A DNA stretch of 64,000 bases, from NCBI GenBank assembly GCA_036560445.1, contig DATBRG010000021.1, forward strand, positions 47,694-111,693, written 5' to 3'. Origin of the DNA: DATBRG01 sp036560445. GTDB taxonomy: Bacteria > Pseudomonadota > Gammaproteobacteria > Burkholderiales > Methylophilaceae. A program made the position numbers and the translations under genes. The notes beneath the pieces are model-generated. The model had not been told where the DNA came from, did not search any database, and was given only the letters and a program-made list of their open reading frames with translations. This document shows positions 44,451 through 53,697 of the stretch, in pieces. Positions within the stretch are counted from its first letter, which is position 1, and each line of letters starts with the position of its first letter.

Positions 44451-45895
44451 TATTTCACCTGTACGCGGTAGGTTAGTGTCGTTTTACCTTCGGCTGGAAT
44501 GTCTATCTTCCATACTGCAGTATTGCTAGCGGCCTTATCGCCGGGATGGCTCGATTTGATGATTTTCCAGTCACCAGGGATAGGCTCCAGTACCGTCACT
44601 GTTACACGTTCTTGCTTGGCATTTTTAAGCACGATTTCATAGGCACTTTCAAAAGCATTATTGCCTTTTGCCGGGTTAGGCAATTTCTTGAAGTCGGTCT
44701 GCTTCTTGTCTGCGGTCACATCAAATGAATCCCCCAGCTTCAGGCGCACAGTTTCATTCTTGGGCGTGTGTTCTATGCGGTCTTCACCGACAAACTGGGC
44801 GTTACCATTACTATCTTTCTTATAAACACGAATGATACCTTTAGGTAAAGGTAGGCCTAAATGTGTACTTTCCTTGTTATCAAACTCAACAAAAACGCCA
44901 ACTTTCAATTTCTGTCCCAAATCGCCATAGCTGGACTGATAATAATAATAATAATCAGCACCGCGCAGTACTAGTTCCTTGTGTGTAGGTACACTGCTAG
45001 CCGATAACAGGGCAACCTGCTTGGTCTGGTTCTCGGCTATGGTTGTTGGCTTGTCAAGGCTGTAGAGGTGGTATTCCAATAAAGATTCCTCAGCCATAGG
45101 TGATGCAGCAGCATCCATAGCCATGGTTTTCATGCGCATTTCCATGGCGGGCAGATGTGGTTCTTGAACCTGGTTTACGTCGCCAGCAACCAGTTGCAGC
45201 TTGGCGTTACGATAAGTAGTACCGCTGGTGTTACTCAACGTTACCCAGCCTGAAAGGTCCAATTTATCTTCGGCAGGATTCAGTTCAGCCACATAATCGG
45301 CTTTCCAGCCCAAGCCTCCTGTCAAATAGCTAAGTTCGACATTTTGCTCACTAGAGCCTTTGTTCTGTAGCTGAACCACTAAAGTAGGGCGATCGCGTAG
45401 ATTAGCGGGAACATCACTATAAACAATACGACCTGGGATCCCGGTCTCAATACGGTCTCCCATCTTGAGCACAACGCCGCTATTAGCTGAAAGCACCTGT
45501 GCCTGTTCAGTGGTTTCTATGCCCGTGGTTGGGTTGGTTTTTATAATGCCCACGTTCTTACCCACAAATTTCTCTAGCAGTTTTTGTGGTGTTAGTAGGT
45601 CGAAATCGAAGTTTTGTTCAAGAACGGATAGACTACCCGCAGTCGTCAGGCTACGTAGCAGGGCGGTTTCCGGGCGAATCTGTGCACTAACGTCACGCAA
45701 TGCCAGGCTGTTGGTACCAAGCTTGAGTTTTACCTTGCGCTGATCTTTAACCAGGGCAAGATTATCGTTATAGATAGTGACGGCAACCTCTTGCTGATCC
45801 TGCAAGGTACTGCGAATTTCATCTGAATCAGCTGCAAAACAAGGAGCGGAAAGGGTAGCAACGGTGTAGCAGGCGATTGCGCTACGTTTGAACAT
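44447..45895 (-). CDS. Exported DUF4139-domain protein
   Basis: A 482-aa exported protein with a signal peptide (residues 1-21, CFA|ADSDE). Recognisable family segments are VTIYNDNLALVKDQRKV near the N-terminus, LSYLTGGLGWKADYVAEL in the middle and RVYKKDSNGNAQFVGEDRIEHTPKNE in the second half, as in DUF4139 proteins. The function is not known. The architecture suggests a periplasmic or surface beta-rich protein. A strong GGAGG precedes the ATG. It is coupled to the RsmI-like gene, an unusual pairing. Confidence 0.82.
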   Translation of the reverse strand: MFKRSAIACYTVATLSAPCFAADSDEIRSTLQDQQEVAVTIYNDNLALVKDQRKVKLKLGTNSLALRDVSAQIRPETALLRSLTTAGSLSVLEQNFDFDLLTPQKLLEKFVGKNVGIIKTNPTTGIETTEQAQVLSANSGVVLKMGDRIETGIPGRIVYSDVPANLRDRPTLVVQLQNKGSSEQNVELSYLTGGLGWKADYVAELNPAEDKLDLSGWVTLSNTSGTTYRNAKLQLVAGDVNQVQEPHLPAMEMRMKTMAMDAAASPMAEESLLEYHLYSLDKPTTIAENQTKQVALLSASSVPTHKELVLRGADYYYYYQSSYGDLGQKLKVGVFVEFDNKESTHLGLPLPKGIIRVYKKDSNGNAQFVGEDRIEHTPKNETVRLKLGDSFDVTADKKQTDFKKLPNPAKGNNAFESAYEIVLKNAKQERVTVTVLEPIPGDWKIIKSSHPGDKAASNTAVWKIDIPAEGKTTLTYRVQVKY

Positions 45896-45934
45896 AATGC
45901 GTACCTCCGAAATGAGCTTAAGAAACGTTTGCAG

Positions 45935-46519
45935 CTATATTACCTTGACGCCTTCATTTTGCAGCATGCTGATTAGTGCAATTAATGGCAAACCAATCAG
46001 CGCGTTGGGGTCATTGCCATACATATTAGCAATCAAGGCAATACCCAAGCCTTCTGATTTGGCGCTACCGGCACAGTGATATGGTTGCTCTTTAATGAGG
46101 TAGTTTTCGATCTGGCTATCGCTTAAGTCTCGAAACTGCACTACATAAGGGACAACCTCGGCCTGCATACTGCGATTTTTGGCGTTATATAGGCAAAGTG
46201 CGCTATGGAAAGTCACACTACGACCACGCATTATACGTAGTTGTTTTACGGCATTATCATGGGTCAGTGGTTTTCCAAGCTGCATGCTATCCAATGTGGC
46301 TACCTGGTCGCAGCCTATGATCAGGGCTTGTATATATTCTTCGCCAACTTTGCGTGCCTTGGCTTGAGCCAGACGCAATGCGGTTTCTTCCGGTGTTTCA
46401 CCTACCAATGGTGCTTCATCAACTTCTGGAGACACGGTCGTAAACGGCAATTGCAAACGTGTCAGCAGTTCACGTCGATAGATAGAGGAAGAGGCAAGGA
46501 TGAGTTGAGGTGAGTTCAT
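45935..46519 (-). CDS. Maf-family nucleotide pyrophosphatase (YceF-like)
   Basis: A 194-aa Maf/Ham1-superfamily enzyme hydrolysing non-canonical nucleotides. Family motifs: LILASSSIYRRELL at the N-terminus, SPEVDEAPLVGETPEETALRLAQAKA, and GCDQVATLD with CGSAKSEGLG-like CAGSAKSEG later. These match the YceF branch (7-methyl-GTP) more than YhdE. The ATG at 46519 has no Shine-Dalgarno because a perfect 28-base palindrome lies 11 bases before it. yceF usually lies next to yceD-rpmF; here pycA and pycB separate them. Confidence 0.92.
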   Translation of the reverse strand: MNSPQLILASSSIYRRELLTRLQLPFTTVSPEVDEAPLVGETPEETALRLAQAKARKVGEEYIQALIIGCDQVATLDSMQLGKPLTHDNAVKQLRIMRGRSVTFHSALCLYNAKNRSMQAEVVPYVVQFRDLSDSQIENYLIKEQPYHCAGSAKSEGLGIALIANMYGNDPNALIGLPLIALISMLQNEGVKVI

Positions 46520-46524
46520 AAAAT

Positions 46525-46558
46525 ATAGAAAGATTGGCAGCGCTAGCGCTGCCAATCT
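46525..46558 (-). terminator. Perfect 28-bp palindrome, terminator of pycB
   Basis: The stretch 46531-46558 is a perfect palindrome (13-base arms AGATTGGCAGCGC and complement around TA). On the minus strand it follows the pycB stop by 11 bases and leads into TTTCTATATTTT. It can form a very stable hairpin. It also ends just before the maf start codon, so it may isolate maf from pycB or hold its start region single-stranded. Confidence 0.82.
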
Positions 46559-46569
46559 TCTCAGCTAAC

Positions 46570-48411
46570 CTAGCTAGGCTGGATTTCCAGCAGCGATTCG
46601 TCCGGGGTGACGGTATCGCCCTTTTTGACGTGAACAGCGACTACAATGCCAGTTTTTGGCGCCTGGATTTCATTTTCCATTTTCATTGCCTCAATCACTA
46701 ATACCGGATCTCCAGCATTCACCTTGTCGCCAGCCTTGACCTTGACTTCGACGATGCTGCCCGGCATGGCTGTTGTTACACAGCCTTCGTGTGAAGGGCG
46801 GGGACGGCCGCTTGGTCCCGCTGAATTGCTGGTTTTTTTCTTGCTGCCGCCTTTGCTCCCCGAGACCTCGATTTCGCCGAGTGTTTCAACGACTACTTCT
46901 TCTGCTATGCCATCAACAGACACATAGAAAGGACGCTGTTCTTCACCGCGCTGGCCACTGCCAGTCAGTTTGATATGGAAAGTTTCGCCATGTAGTGTGA
47001 CATTGAACTCATTTGGCGCGTAATGTGAAGCATTGGTGGTAACAGCTTCTTTCGTGAGCAATGGTTCTGGCTTGAGAGTGTCAGCATTACGCTCTTGCAG
47101 GAATGTCTTTGCGAGATCGGGGAACATGGCATAGGTCAGCACATCTTCCTCAGATTTAGCCAGTCCCTCAGACTCAATGCGTAACTTGTCCATTTCATCT
47201 TCCAGCAGGTCAGCTGGGCGGCACTCAATTACTTCAGCATTGCCTACAGCCATATTCTTTACTTCGGCATTCACAATACCAGGGGCTTTGCCGTACTGGC
47301 CTAACAGATAGTTCTTCACTTCGTTGGTGATAGATTTGTACCGCGCACCAGTCATTACATTGAGTACAGCTTGTGTGCCGACTATCTGGGATGTAGGCGT
47401 GACCAATGGCGGAAAGCCTAAGTCTTCACGTACTCGTGGAATCTCAGATAACACCTCATCCATACGGCTCAATGCACCTTGTTCCTTGAGCTGGTTGGAA
47501 AGGTTGGAAATCATGCCACCTGGTACTTGGTTGACTAGGACACGAGTATCCACACCGGTGAAATCGCTTTCAAATTGCCAATACTTTTTGCGTACTTCGC
47601 GGAAGTAGGCAGTGATTTCCTGCAATGCTAATAAATCTAGTCCTGTATCAAACTCAGTGCCCTTAAGTGCGGCAACGATACTTTCGGTCGAAGAATGGCT
47701 GGCGCCTTCGCCGAATGAGGAATTGCAAGTGTCTAGAATGGTGGCACCAGCTTCTACACCTTTCAGGAAACACATGGCTGATAAGCCTGAAGTAGCGTGG
47801 CTATGTAGGTGTATTGGCAATTGAACAGCAGCTTTTAATGCCGAGACCAGCTCACCGGTGGTTTGAGGCATGAGCAGGCCTGCCATGTCTTTAATGGCAA
47901 TGGTGTCACATCCCATGGCTTCCATTTCCTTGGCCAGGCCAACAAAATAGGGAATATCATGCACGGGGCTAGTCGTGTAACTAATGGCACCTTCGGCATG
48001 CTTGCCAACTTGTTTTACGGCCTCAATGGATACACGCAGGTTGCGCATATCATTCATAGCATCAAAGATACGGAAAACATCAACGCCGCTATCAGCAGAC
48101 TGTTTTACAAAAGCGCGAACCACATCATCTGAATAATGACGATAGCCGAGTAGATTCTGACCTCGTAGAAGCATTTGAATACGGCTATTGGGTAGCGCTT
48201 TACGTAGTTTTTTCAGGCGTTCCCAAGGATCTTCCTTAAGGTAGCGAACGCAGGCATCAAAGGTAGCTCCACCCCAAGCCTCCAGAGACCAAAAGCCAAT
48301 AGCATCTAGTTTTGGACAGATAGGTAGCATATCCTCAGTGCGCATGCGAGTTGCGATGATGGATTGGTGACCATCTCTTAAAACTAGTTCAGAAACATAT
48401 ACTTTTGCCAT
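46570..48411 (-). CDS. pycB: Pyruvate carboxylase subunit B (OadA-like carboxyltransferase with biotin carrier)
   Basis: A 613-aa protein with an N-terminal HMG-CoA-lyase-like carboxyltransferase barrel (ELVLRDGHQS, FRIFDAMNDMRN, AIKDMAGLLMP with the carbamylated-lysine position, and HLHSHATSG metal His), a conserved carboxylase domain, then a Gly/Ser/Lys-rich linker near residues 520-540. A C-terminal biotinyl domain has K577 in VIEAMKMENEI. Together with the adjacent biotin carboxylase it makes oxaloacetate from pyruvate and bicarbonate, an anaplerotic reaction. No membrane subunits of the sodium-pumping decarboxylase are nearby, which argues against that alternative. Confidence 0.9.
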   Translation of the reverse strand: MAKVYVSELVLRDGHQSIIATRMRTEDMLPICPKLDAIGFWSLEAWGGATFDACVRYLKEDPWERLKKLRKALPNSRIQMLLRGQNLLGYRHYSDDVVRAFVKQSADSGVDVFRIFDAMNDMRNLRVSIEAVKQVGKHAEGAISYTTSPVHDIPYFVGLAKEMEAMGCDTIAIKDMAGLLMPQTTGELVSALKAAVQLPIHLHSHATSGLSAMCFLKGVEAGATILDTCNSSFGEGASHSSTESIVAALKGTEFDTGLDLLALQEITAYFREVRKKYWQFESDFTGVDTRVLVNQVPGGMISNLSNQLKEQGALSRMDEVLSEIPRVREDLGFPPLVTPTSQIVGTQAVLNVMTGARYKSITNEVKNYLLGQYGKAPGIVNAEVKNMAVGNAEVIECRPADLLEDEMDKLRIESEGLAKSEEDVLTYAMFPDLAKTFLQERNADTLKPEPLLTKEAVTTNASHYAPNEFNVTLHGETFHIKLTGSGQRGEEQRPFYVSVDGIAEEVVVETLGEIEVSGSKGGSKKKTSNSAGPSGRPRPSHEGCVTTAMPGSIVEVKVKAGDKVNAGDPVLVIEAMKMENEIQAPKTGIVVAVHVKKGDTVTPDESLLEIQPS

Positions 48412-48444
48412 ATTTTTAACTTATCACTTTAGGATTATTTAATT

Positions 48445-49863
48445 CTATACGCCTTCATGAGCAGCTATAGCAGCCGAAATTGCCGCGGCAATCAGTTCCG
48501 GGGGGAACTCTATAGCGTAATTAATAAGCTCGGGATGCGACTCAACAAAACTGGTATCAAACTTCCCACTCCTGAAATCTGGATGCTTAAGGATTTCCTG
48601 ATAGTAAGGAATCGTAGTTTTTACACCATAAACGACCATATCACCCAATGCGCGCCGACCACGCTCAATCACGCTTTCCCAATTAAGCGCCCAAACCGTG
48701 AGTTTGGCACACATCGAGTCATAGTAAGGTGGAATCACGTATCCGCTATACATGGCTGCATCCATACGTACACCGGGACCGCCTGGCGCGTAATAACGCG
48801 TAATTTTACCAAAGCTTGGCAGGAAGTCGTTCTTCGGATCCTCAGCATTAATACGGAACTCCATGGCAAAGCCGCGGTAATTAACGTCAGATTGCTTGTA
48901 CTGCAATTTTAGACCATCAGCAATTCGGATTTGCTCTTGCACAATATCAATACCAGTTATTGACTCGGTAATTGTGTGTTCCACCTGCAGACGGGTATTC
49001 ATTTCCATGAAGTAAAAATTATTATTTACATCTAGTAAGAATTCGACAGTGCCTGCGTTCTCGTAACCAACAGCTTTGGCTGCTTTTACTGCTAGGTTGC
49101 CAATATAGTCGCGCTGAGCTTTGCTTAACTGGGGCGAGGGCGCTATTTCGATCAACTTCTGGTTTCGGCGCTGTATTGAGCAGTCACGTTCAAATAAATG
49201 TATTACATTGCCATGGCTGTCACCCAGAATCTGAACTTCAATATGGCGAGGGTTAACAACGCATTTTTCCAGAAAAACTTCAGGCTTACCAAATGCCTTG
49301 CTAGCCTCGGAAATGACGCGGTCGTAATTACTAAGTAACTCTTTTTCATCGTTGCAACGACGGATCCCACGTCCACCACCACCGTTAGTGGCCTTGAGCA
49401 TGACGGGGTAACCGATTTTCTTGGCCAGCTGGCGGGCCTCTTCCAGGCTTTCCAAATTGCCGTCACTTCCAGGAGTGCAAGGGATTCCTGCGGAAACCAT
49501 GGCGTTTCGCGCTTGTATCTTGTCGCCCATCTGCCGTATAACTTTGGCGTTTGGCCCAATAAACTTAATACCGCGACGGGCACATATTTCGGCCAGTTCA
49601 GGATTTTCCGACAGAAAGCCATAGCCGGGGTGCAAGGCATCACAGCCTGAAGCTACTGCTAGGTTGACGATATTGTGTGCGTTGAGGTAGCCAATTACCG
49701 GGTCTGAGCCAATATTATATGCTTCATCCGCTTTTTTGACGTGCAAAGCGTGACGGTCAGCATCAGAGTATATCGCGACCGACTTAATGCCCATTTCTGA
49801 GCAGGCACGTACAATGCGGACAGCGATTTCGCCACGGTTGGCTACGAGAATTTTTTTGATCAC
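48445..49863 (-). CDS. pycA: Pyruvate carboxylase subunit A (biotin carboxylase, AccC-like)
   Basis: A 472-aa ATP-grasp biotin carboxylase. N-terminal ILVANRGEIAVRI, the glycine-rich loop ATNGGGGRGIR, LEKCVVNPRHIEVQILGD and MEMNTRLQVEHTITE are all in order. It lies 33 bases upstream of pycB, so it serves that carboxyltransferase rather than acetyl-CoA carboxylase, although sequence alone cannot exclude sharing. Divergent from yceD across 55 bases. Confidence 0.91.
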   Translation of the reverse strand: MIKKILVANRGEIAVRIVRACSEMGIKSVAIYSDADRHALHVKKADEAYNIGSDPVIGYLNAHNIVNLAVASGCDALHPGYGFLSENPELAEICARRGIKFIGPNAKVIRQMGDKIQARNAMVSAGIPCTPGSDGNLESLEEARQLAKKIGYPVMLKATNGGGGRGIRRCNDEKELLSNYDRVISEASKAFGKPEVFLEKCVVNPRHIEVQILGDSHGNVIHLFERDCSIQRRNQKLIEIAPSPQLSKAQRDYIGNLAVKAAKAVGYENAGTVEFLLDVNNNFYFMEMNTRLQVEHTITESITGIDIVQEQIRIADGLKLQYKQSDVNYRGFAMEFRINAEDPKNDFLPSFGKITRYYAPGGPGVRMDAAMYSGYVIPPYYDSMCAKLTVWALNWESVIERGRRALGDMVVYGVKTTIPYYQEILKHPDFRSGKFDTSFVESHPELINYAIEFPPELIAAAISAAIAAHEGV

Positions 49864-49918
49864 GCGACAGGCCTATTTTTTTGACACTCAAACCAGCAAA
49901 TTATATCATGCGACCCCT

Positions 49919-50449
49919 ATGCCTGCACCAACCAATAAAGACAGTAATGCCAGTTATGTAGTTAATGGCTTTGATTTTGCTCGAAAAGCGCTTGAAATTC
50001 ATGGTACAATCTTCGTTTCCCAATTTTCGCGTTTAAGTGAATTTTTGGCTAGCGACGAGGGGGTCCTGGATTTTCAGCTTGAAGGCAAAGTTGATGCTAA
50101 TGGCCTGCCCTTGCTTGATTTACGGGTGCAAGGTGCGCTGGTATTGAATTGTCAGCGTTGTCTGGAGCCGTTTAAGTTCAAGCTGGATATTGCTACCGTT
50201 TTTATACTTGTGCCGAATGAAGCTTCTTTGCCTAGCGAGGAAGATGAGCAGGATGAGCAAGACTATCTGGTTGCTGATACGCATATGCAGGTTATTGAGC
50301 TAATCGAAGAAGAGGTTCTGCTGGCGTTGCCATTAGCACCTAAGCACGCTGAAATTGAGTGTGCGGCAAGCGACAGGCTTAGTGAATTAAAGAAACCAAG
50401 CCCTTTTGCAGTACTAAAGGGTCTGAAGGCTGGCAAAAACCAGCTCTAA
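49919..50449 (+). CDS. yceD: 23S rRNA accumulation protein YceD (DUF177)
   Basis: A 176-aa protein of the DUF177 family needed for normal 23S rRNA levels. LNCQRCLEPF holds the conserved CxxC; an acidic stretch SEEDEQDEQD follows. The ATG at 49919 (MPAPTNKD) is chosen, since a longer frame from 49787 would overlap pycA's start and promoter region. It begins the yceD-rpmF-plsX-fab operon. The last Asn/Gln/Leu residues match the family. Confidence 0.9.
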   Translation: MPAPTNKDSNASYVVNGFDFARKALEIHGTIFVSQFSRLSEFLASDEGVLDFQLEGKVDANGLPLLDLRVQGALVLNCQRCLEPFKFKLDIATVFILVPNEASLPSEEDEQDEQDYLVADTHMQVIELIEEEVLLALPLAPKHAEIECAASDRLSELKKPSPFAVLKGLKAGKNQL

Positions 50450-50475
50450 ATTTAAAGTATTAACAGGAGTAAATT

Positions 50476-50655
50476 ATGGCCGTTCAACAAAATAAAAAGT
50501 CACCATCCAAGCGTGGTATGCATCGTTCACACGATTTCTTGACTAATCCTCCGTTGGCAGTTGAGCCAACCACGGGTGAAACTCATCTGCGTCACCACGT
50601 GAGCCCAAGCGGCTACTACCGTGGCCGCAAGGTTATGCCAGCGAAGGGCGAGTAA
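50476..50655 (+). CDS. rpmF: 50S ribosomal protein L32
   Basis: A 59-aa basic protein. MAVQQNKKSPSKRGMHRSHD at the start and HVSPSGYYRGRKV near the end are the L32 signature. Cysteines of the zinc-binding form are absent. AGGAG lies six bases before the ATG. Its position between yceD and plsX is universal in proteobacteria. Confidence 0.98.
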   Translation: MAVQQNKKSPSKRGMHRSHDFLTNPPLAVEPTTGETHLRHHVSPSGYYRGRKVMPAKGE

Positions 50656-50725
50656 TCTCGTTTTGAAACAGATGCATGGTCTCTGAGTTTGGAAGCCGTG
50701 CTATGTTGCTGATATCCAATTGAGT

Positions 50726-51781
50726 ATGGATGTTACCGTCGCCATTGACGCTATGGGCGGGGATCACGGCCCACACGTCACAGTTCCTGCTGCACTGAAA
50801 GCACTGCAGCAGGATAGCGAAATCAACATCGTTCTGGTCGGCCTTACTAGTGCTATTGAAGCAGAGCTGTCTGCTCGCAAGGCATCAGTCGGGCCCAGGC
50901 TTCGTATTCACCATGCAAGTGAAGTCGTGACCATGGACGAATCTCCGCAAAGCGCATTGAAGAATAAAAAAGATTCTTCCATGCGCGTTGCCATCAATCT
51001 GGTCAAGAGTGGTGAAGCCAATGCCTGTGTCAGTGCAGGCAATACCGGCGCACTCATGGCTACAGCAAGATTTGTGCTGAAGACACTTCCGGGCATTGAT
51101 CGGCCGGCTATTGCTGCAACGTTACCTAGTAAAAAAGGCATGACCTATATGCTTGATCTGGGTGCGAATGCCGACTGTACCCCTGAACATCTCCTACAAT
51201 TCGCTATCATGGGCGCCATGCTTGTTTCGTGCGTTGAGCACAAGGAGCGGCCGAGTGTAGGCCTGCTGAACATAGGTTCAGAAGATATCAAGGGTAATGA
51301 GGTGGTCAAGCAGGCTGGTGAGCTGCTGCGTGCCAGCCACCTTAACTTTTACGGCAATATTGAAGGCGATGATATCTACAAAGGCACTACAGATTTGGTG
51401 GTCTGTGATGGCTTTGTGGGCAATGTGGCACTTAAGACGTCAGAAGGGCTGGCCCACATGATGGCCGGATTCTTGATGCAGGAATTTAAGCGCAACTGGG
51501 TTACCAAGCTCATGGCGCTTGCTGCTATCCCAGTACTTAAGGCTTTCAAACGTCGTCTGGACCCTCGTCGTTATAATGGGGCAAGCTTTCTCGGACTTCG
51601 TGGCATCGTGGTGAAAAGTCATGGTGGAGCAGACAGTTTTTCGTTCTTATATGCCATTCATACGGCAGTTGATGAGTCTCGTAGTGGTGTGTTACGTCGT
51701 ATTACGGAGCAGCTGGAAATCGAACATCTGCAGCCCCATTCAATCATTAGTCCTGAAGTTGCTTCGAAAGAAACTGCATGA
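50726..51781 (+). CDS. plsX: Phosphate acyltransferase PlsX
   Basis: A 351-aa enzyme converting acyl-ACP to acyl phosphate for phospholipid synthesis. AIDAMGGDHGP begins the protein; SAGNTGALMATA and DGFVGNVALKTSEG are conserved motifs. The ATG at 50726 is chosen; a TTG two codons before it is an alternative, and neither has a strong ribosome site. It overlaps fabH by ATGA. Confidence 0.96.
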   Translation: MDVTVAIDAMGGDHGPHVTVPAALKALQQDSEINIVLVGLTSAIEAELSARKASVGPRLRIHHASEVVTMDESPQSALKNKKDSSMRVAINLVKSGEANACVSAGNTGALMATARFVLKTLPGIDRPAIAATLPSKKGMTYMLDLGANADCTPEHLLQFAIMGAMLVSCVEHKERPSVGLLNIGSEDIKGNEVVKQAGELLRASHLNFYGNIEGDDIYKGTTDLVVCDGFVGNVALKTSEGLAHMMAGFLMQEFKRNWVTKLMALAAIPVLKAFKRRLDPRRYNGASFLGLRGIVVKSHGGADSFSFLYAIHTAVDESRSGVLRRITEQLEIEHLQPHSIISPEVASKETA

Positions 51782-52731
51782 TTTATTCACGTGTTGCCGG
51801 CACCGGCAGCTACTTGCCTGAAAAAATATTGACCAATGCCGATCTTGAGAAAATGGTCGACACTACAGATGAATGGATAGTCACTCGTACAGGGATTCGT
51901 CAACGGCATATTGCTGCAGCTGATGAGTTCACCAGCGATTTAGCCTTGCATGCTTCGAGACAAGCCATTCATTCTGCAGGACTGCAGCCGCAGGATATTG
52001 ATCTCATTATTGTGGCTACCACAACTCCTGACCATATTTTCCCTAGCACTGCATGTATCCTGCAAGATAAGCTGGGTATCGCAAGCTGCCCTGCATTTGA
52101 TATTCAAGCAGTATGCAGTGGCTTTGTTTATGCAATGGCAACTGCAGATAGTTTAATTAAGACTGGTATGGCTAAATGTGCATTGGTAGTAGGCGCAGAA
52201 ATCATGTCGCGCATTACAGACTGGACTGATCGAGGCAATTGTATCCTGTGGGGCGATGGCGCTGGTGCCGTCATCATGCAGGCGAGCGAGGAGCCAGGAG
52301 TGATTTCCAGTCATTTGCATGCTGACGGTAGCTACAGTCATCTATTGACGGTGCCATGTGGAGTTTCCAATGCCAATGGCGATAAGACTATACATATGGA
52401 AGGTAATTCTGTTTTCAAGATTGCAGTTAATACATTAGATGCGATCGTTGACGAAACCCTTACAGCTAATGGTCTCCAGAAGTCAGATATTGACTGGCTT
52501 GTGCCGCATCAGGCGAACATCCGTATCCTACAATCAACAGCTAAAAAGTTGGGGATGAGCATGGAGAGGGTTGTAGTAACAGTGGATACTCATGGCAATA
52601 CTTCTGCTGCTTCTATTCCACTGGCCCTGGATGTGGCAGTACGTGATGGACGCATTAAACGCGGTGAAACCATATTGATGGAAGCCTTTGGTGGTGGTTT
52701 TACCTGGGGTTCTGTATTACTAAAGTACTAG
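51778..52731 (+). CDS. fabH: 3-oxoacyl-ACP synthase III
   Basis: A 317-aa initiating condensing enzyme joining acetyl-CoA and malonyl-ACP. The triad is C113 (AVCSGF), H244 (VPHQAN) and N274 (HGNTSAASIP), numbering almost identical to E. coli FabH. The start overlaps the plsX stop. fabD follows after ten bases. Confidence 0.97.
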   Translation: MIYSRVAGTGSYLPEKILTNADLEKMVDTTDEWIVTRTGIRQRHIAAADEFTSDLALHASRQAIHSAGLQPQDIDLIIVATTTPDHIFPSTACILQDKLGIASCPAFDIQAVCSGFVYAMATADSLIKTGMAKCALVVGAEIMSRITDWTDRGNCILWGDGAGAVIMQASEEPGVISSHLHADGSYSHLLTVPCGVSNANGDKTIHMEGNSVFKIAVNTLDAIVDETLTANGLQKSDIDWLVPHQANIRILQSTAKKLGMSMERVVVTVDTHGNTSAASIPLALDVAVRDGRIKRGETILMEAFGGGFTWGSVLLKY

Positions 52732-52741
52732 AGAAAGTTCT

Positions 52742-53671
52742 ATGAAATTCGCATTCTTTTTCCCGGGGCAAGGTTCGCAGTCTGTAGGCATGATGCAAGG
52801 CTTGGCTGATGTTGCATTAGTTCGTGACACTTTTGTTGAGGCCTCAGATATTCTGGGGGTTGACTTCTGGAAGATGGTGACTGAACCGAATGAAATGCTA
52901 AATCAGACCACGCATACTCAGCCGCTGATGCTGACTGCCGGTGTCGCTACTTGGCGTGCTTGGAGAGCTCAAAGTGAGCTGCAGCCATATGTGATGGCAG
53001 GCCATAGCCTTGGTGAATATACGGCATTGGTAGCGGCTGGGGCATTGAGTTTCAAGGATGCATTGCCCTTGGTTCGTTTCCGTGCGCAGGCAATGCAAAG
53101 CGCTGTTGCTGATGGGGTTGGTGCAATGGCTGCAATTCTAGGACTGGACGATGATGCGGTACGAGCGGTATGCGCTGAAGCGGCTCAAGACCAAGTGTTA
53201 GAGGCAGTCAACCTTAATTCACCAGGACAGGTTGTTATTGCTGGCAATAAAGAAGCCGTTGAGCGTGGTATGGAAATCGCCAAAAACAAAGGTGCTAAGC
53301 GAGCCCTACCACTACCTGTAAGTGTACCGTCTCACTGCGCATTGATGAAGCCGGCTGCACAGGAGCTCAGTGCCTATTTGCAGGATGTTCAGCTGGCAAC
53401 CCCAGCAATATCGGTACTGCATAATGCGGATGTCGCTGCTTACACAGATACAGACAAAATTAAGGATGCACTGATACGCCAACTTTATAGTCCAGTACGC
53501 TGGGTAGAGACTGTGCATGCTGTGAGCTCGCTAGGAGCTAATGCCAGTGCCGAATGTGGCCCGGGTAAGGTGTTGGCTGGGCTTACTAAACGTATTGTGG
53601 CCGAGCTTCCATGTTTTGCGCTTACCAGTCAACAATCTATATCTGAAGCGCAGCCACTATTTAATAGCTGA
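52742..53671 (+). CDS. fabD: Malonyl-CoA:ACP transacylase
   Basis: A 309-aa transferase loading malonate onto ACP. The nucleophile is S89 in GHSLGEYTAL, and H198 in VPSHCAL is the partner histidine. N-terminal FFPGQGSQ is typical. It lies in the fabH-fabD-fabG order. Confidence 0.97.
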   Translation: MKFAFFFPGQGSQSVGMMQGLADVALVRDTFVEASDILGVDFWKMVTEPNEMLNQTTHTQPLMLTAGVATWRAWRAQSELQPYVMAGHSLGEYTALVAAGALSFKDALPLVRFRAQAMQSAVADGVGAMAAILGLDDDAVRAVCAEAAQDQVLEAVNLNSPGQVVIAGNKEAVERGMEIAKNKGAKRALPLPVSVPSHCALMKPAAQELSAYLQDVQLATPAISVLHNADVAAYTDTDKIKDALIRQLYSPVRWVETVHAVSSLGANASAECGPGKVLAGLTKRIVAELPCFALTSQQSISEAQPLFNS

Positions 53672-53697
53672 AAAGTATTATGGTCAGGGAGGACAGC

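Noticed and set aside
46570..49863. Sodium-pumping oxaloacetate decarboxylase
   Set aside because: The alpha-like subunit is present but beta and gamma membrane subunits are absent, and a biotin carboxylase is adjacent, as in two-subunit pyruvate carboxylase.
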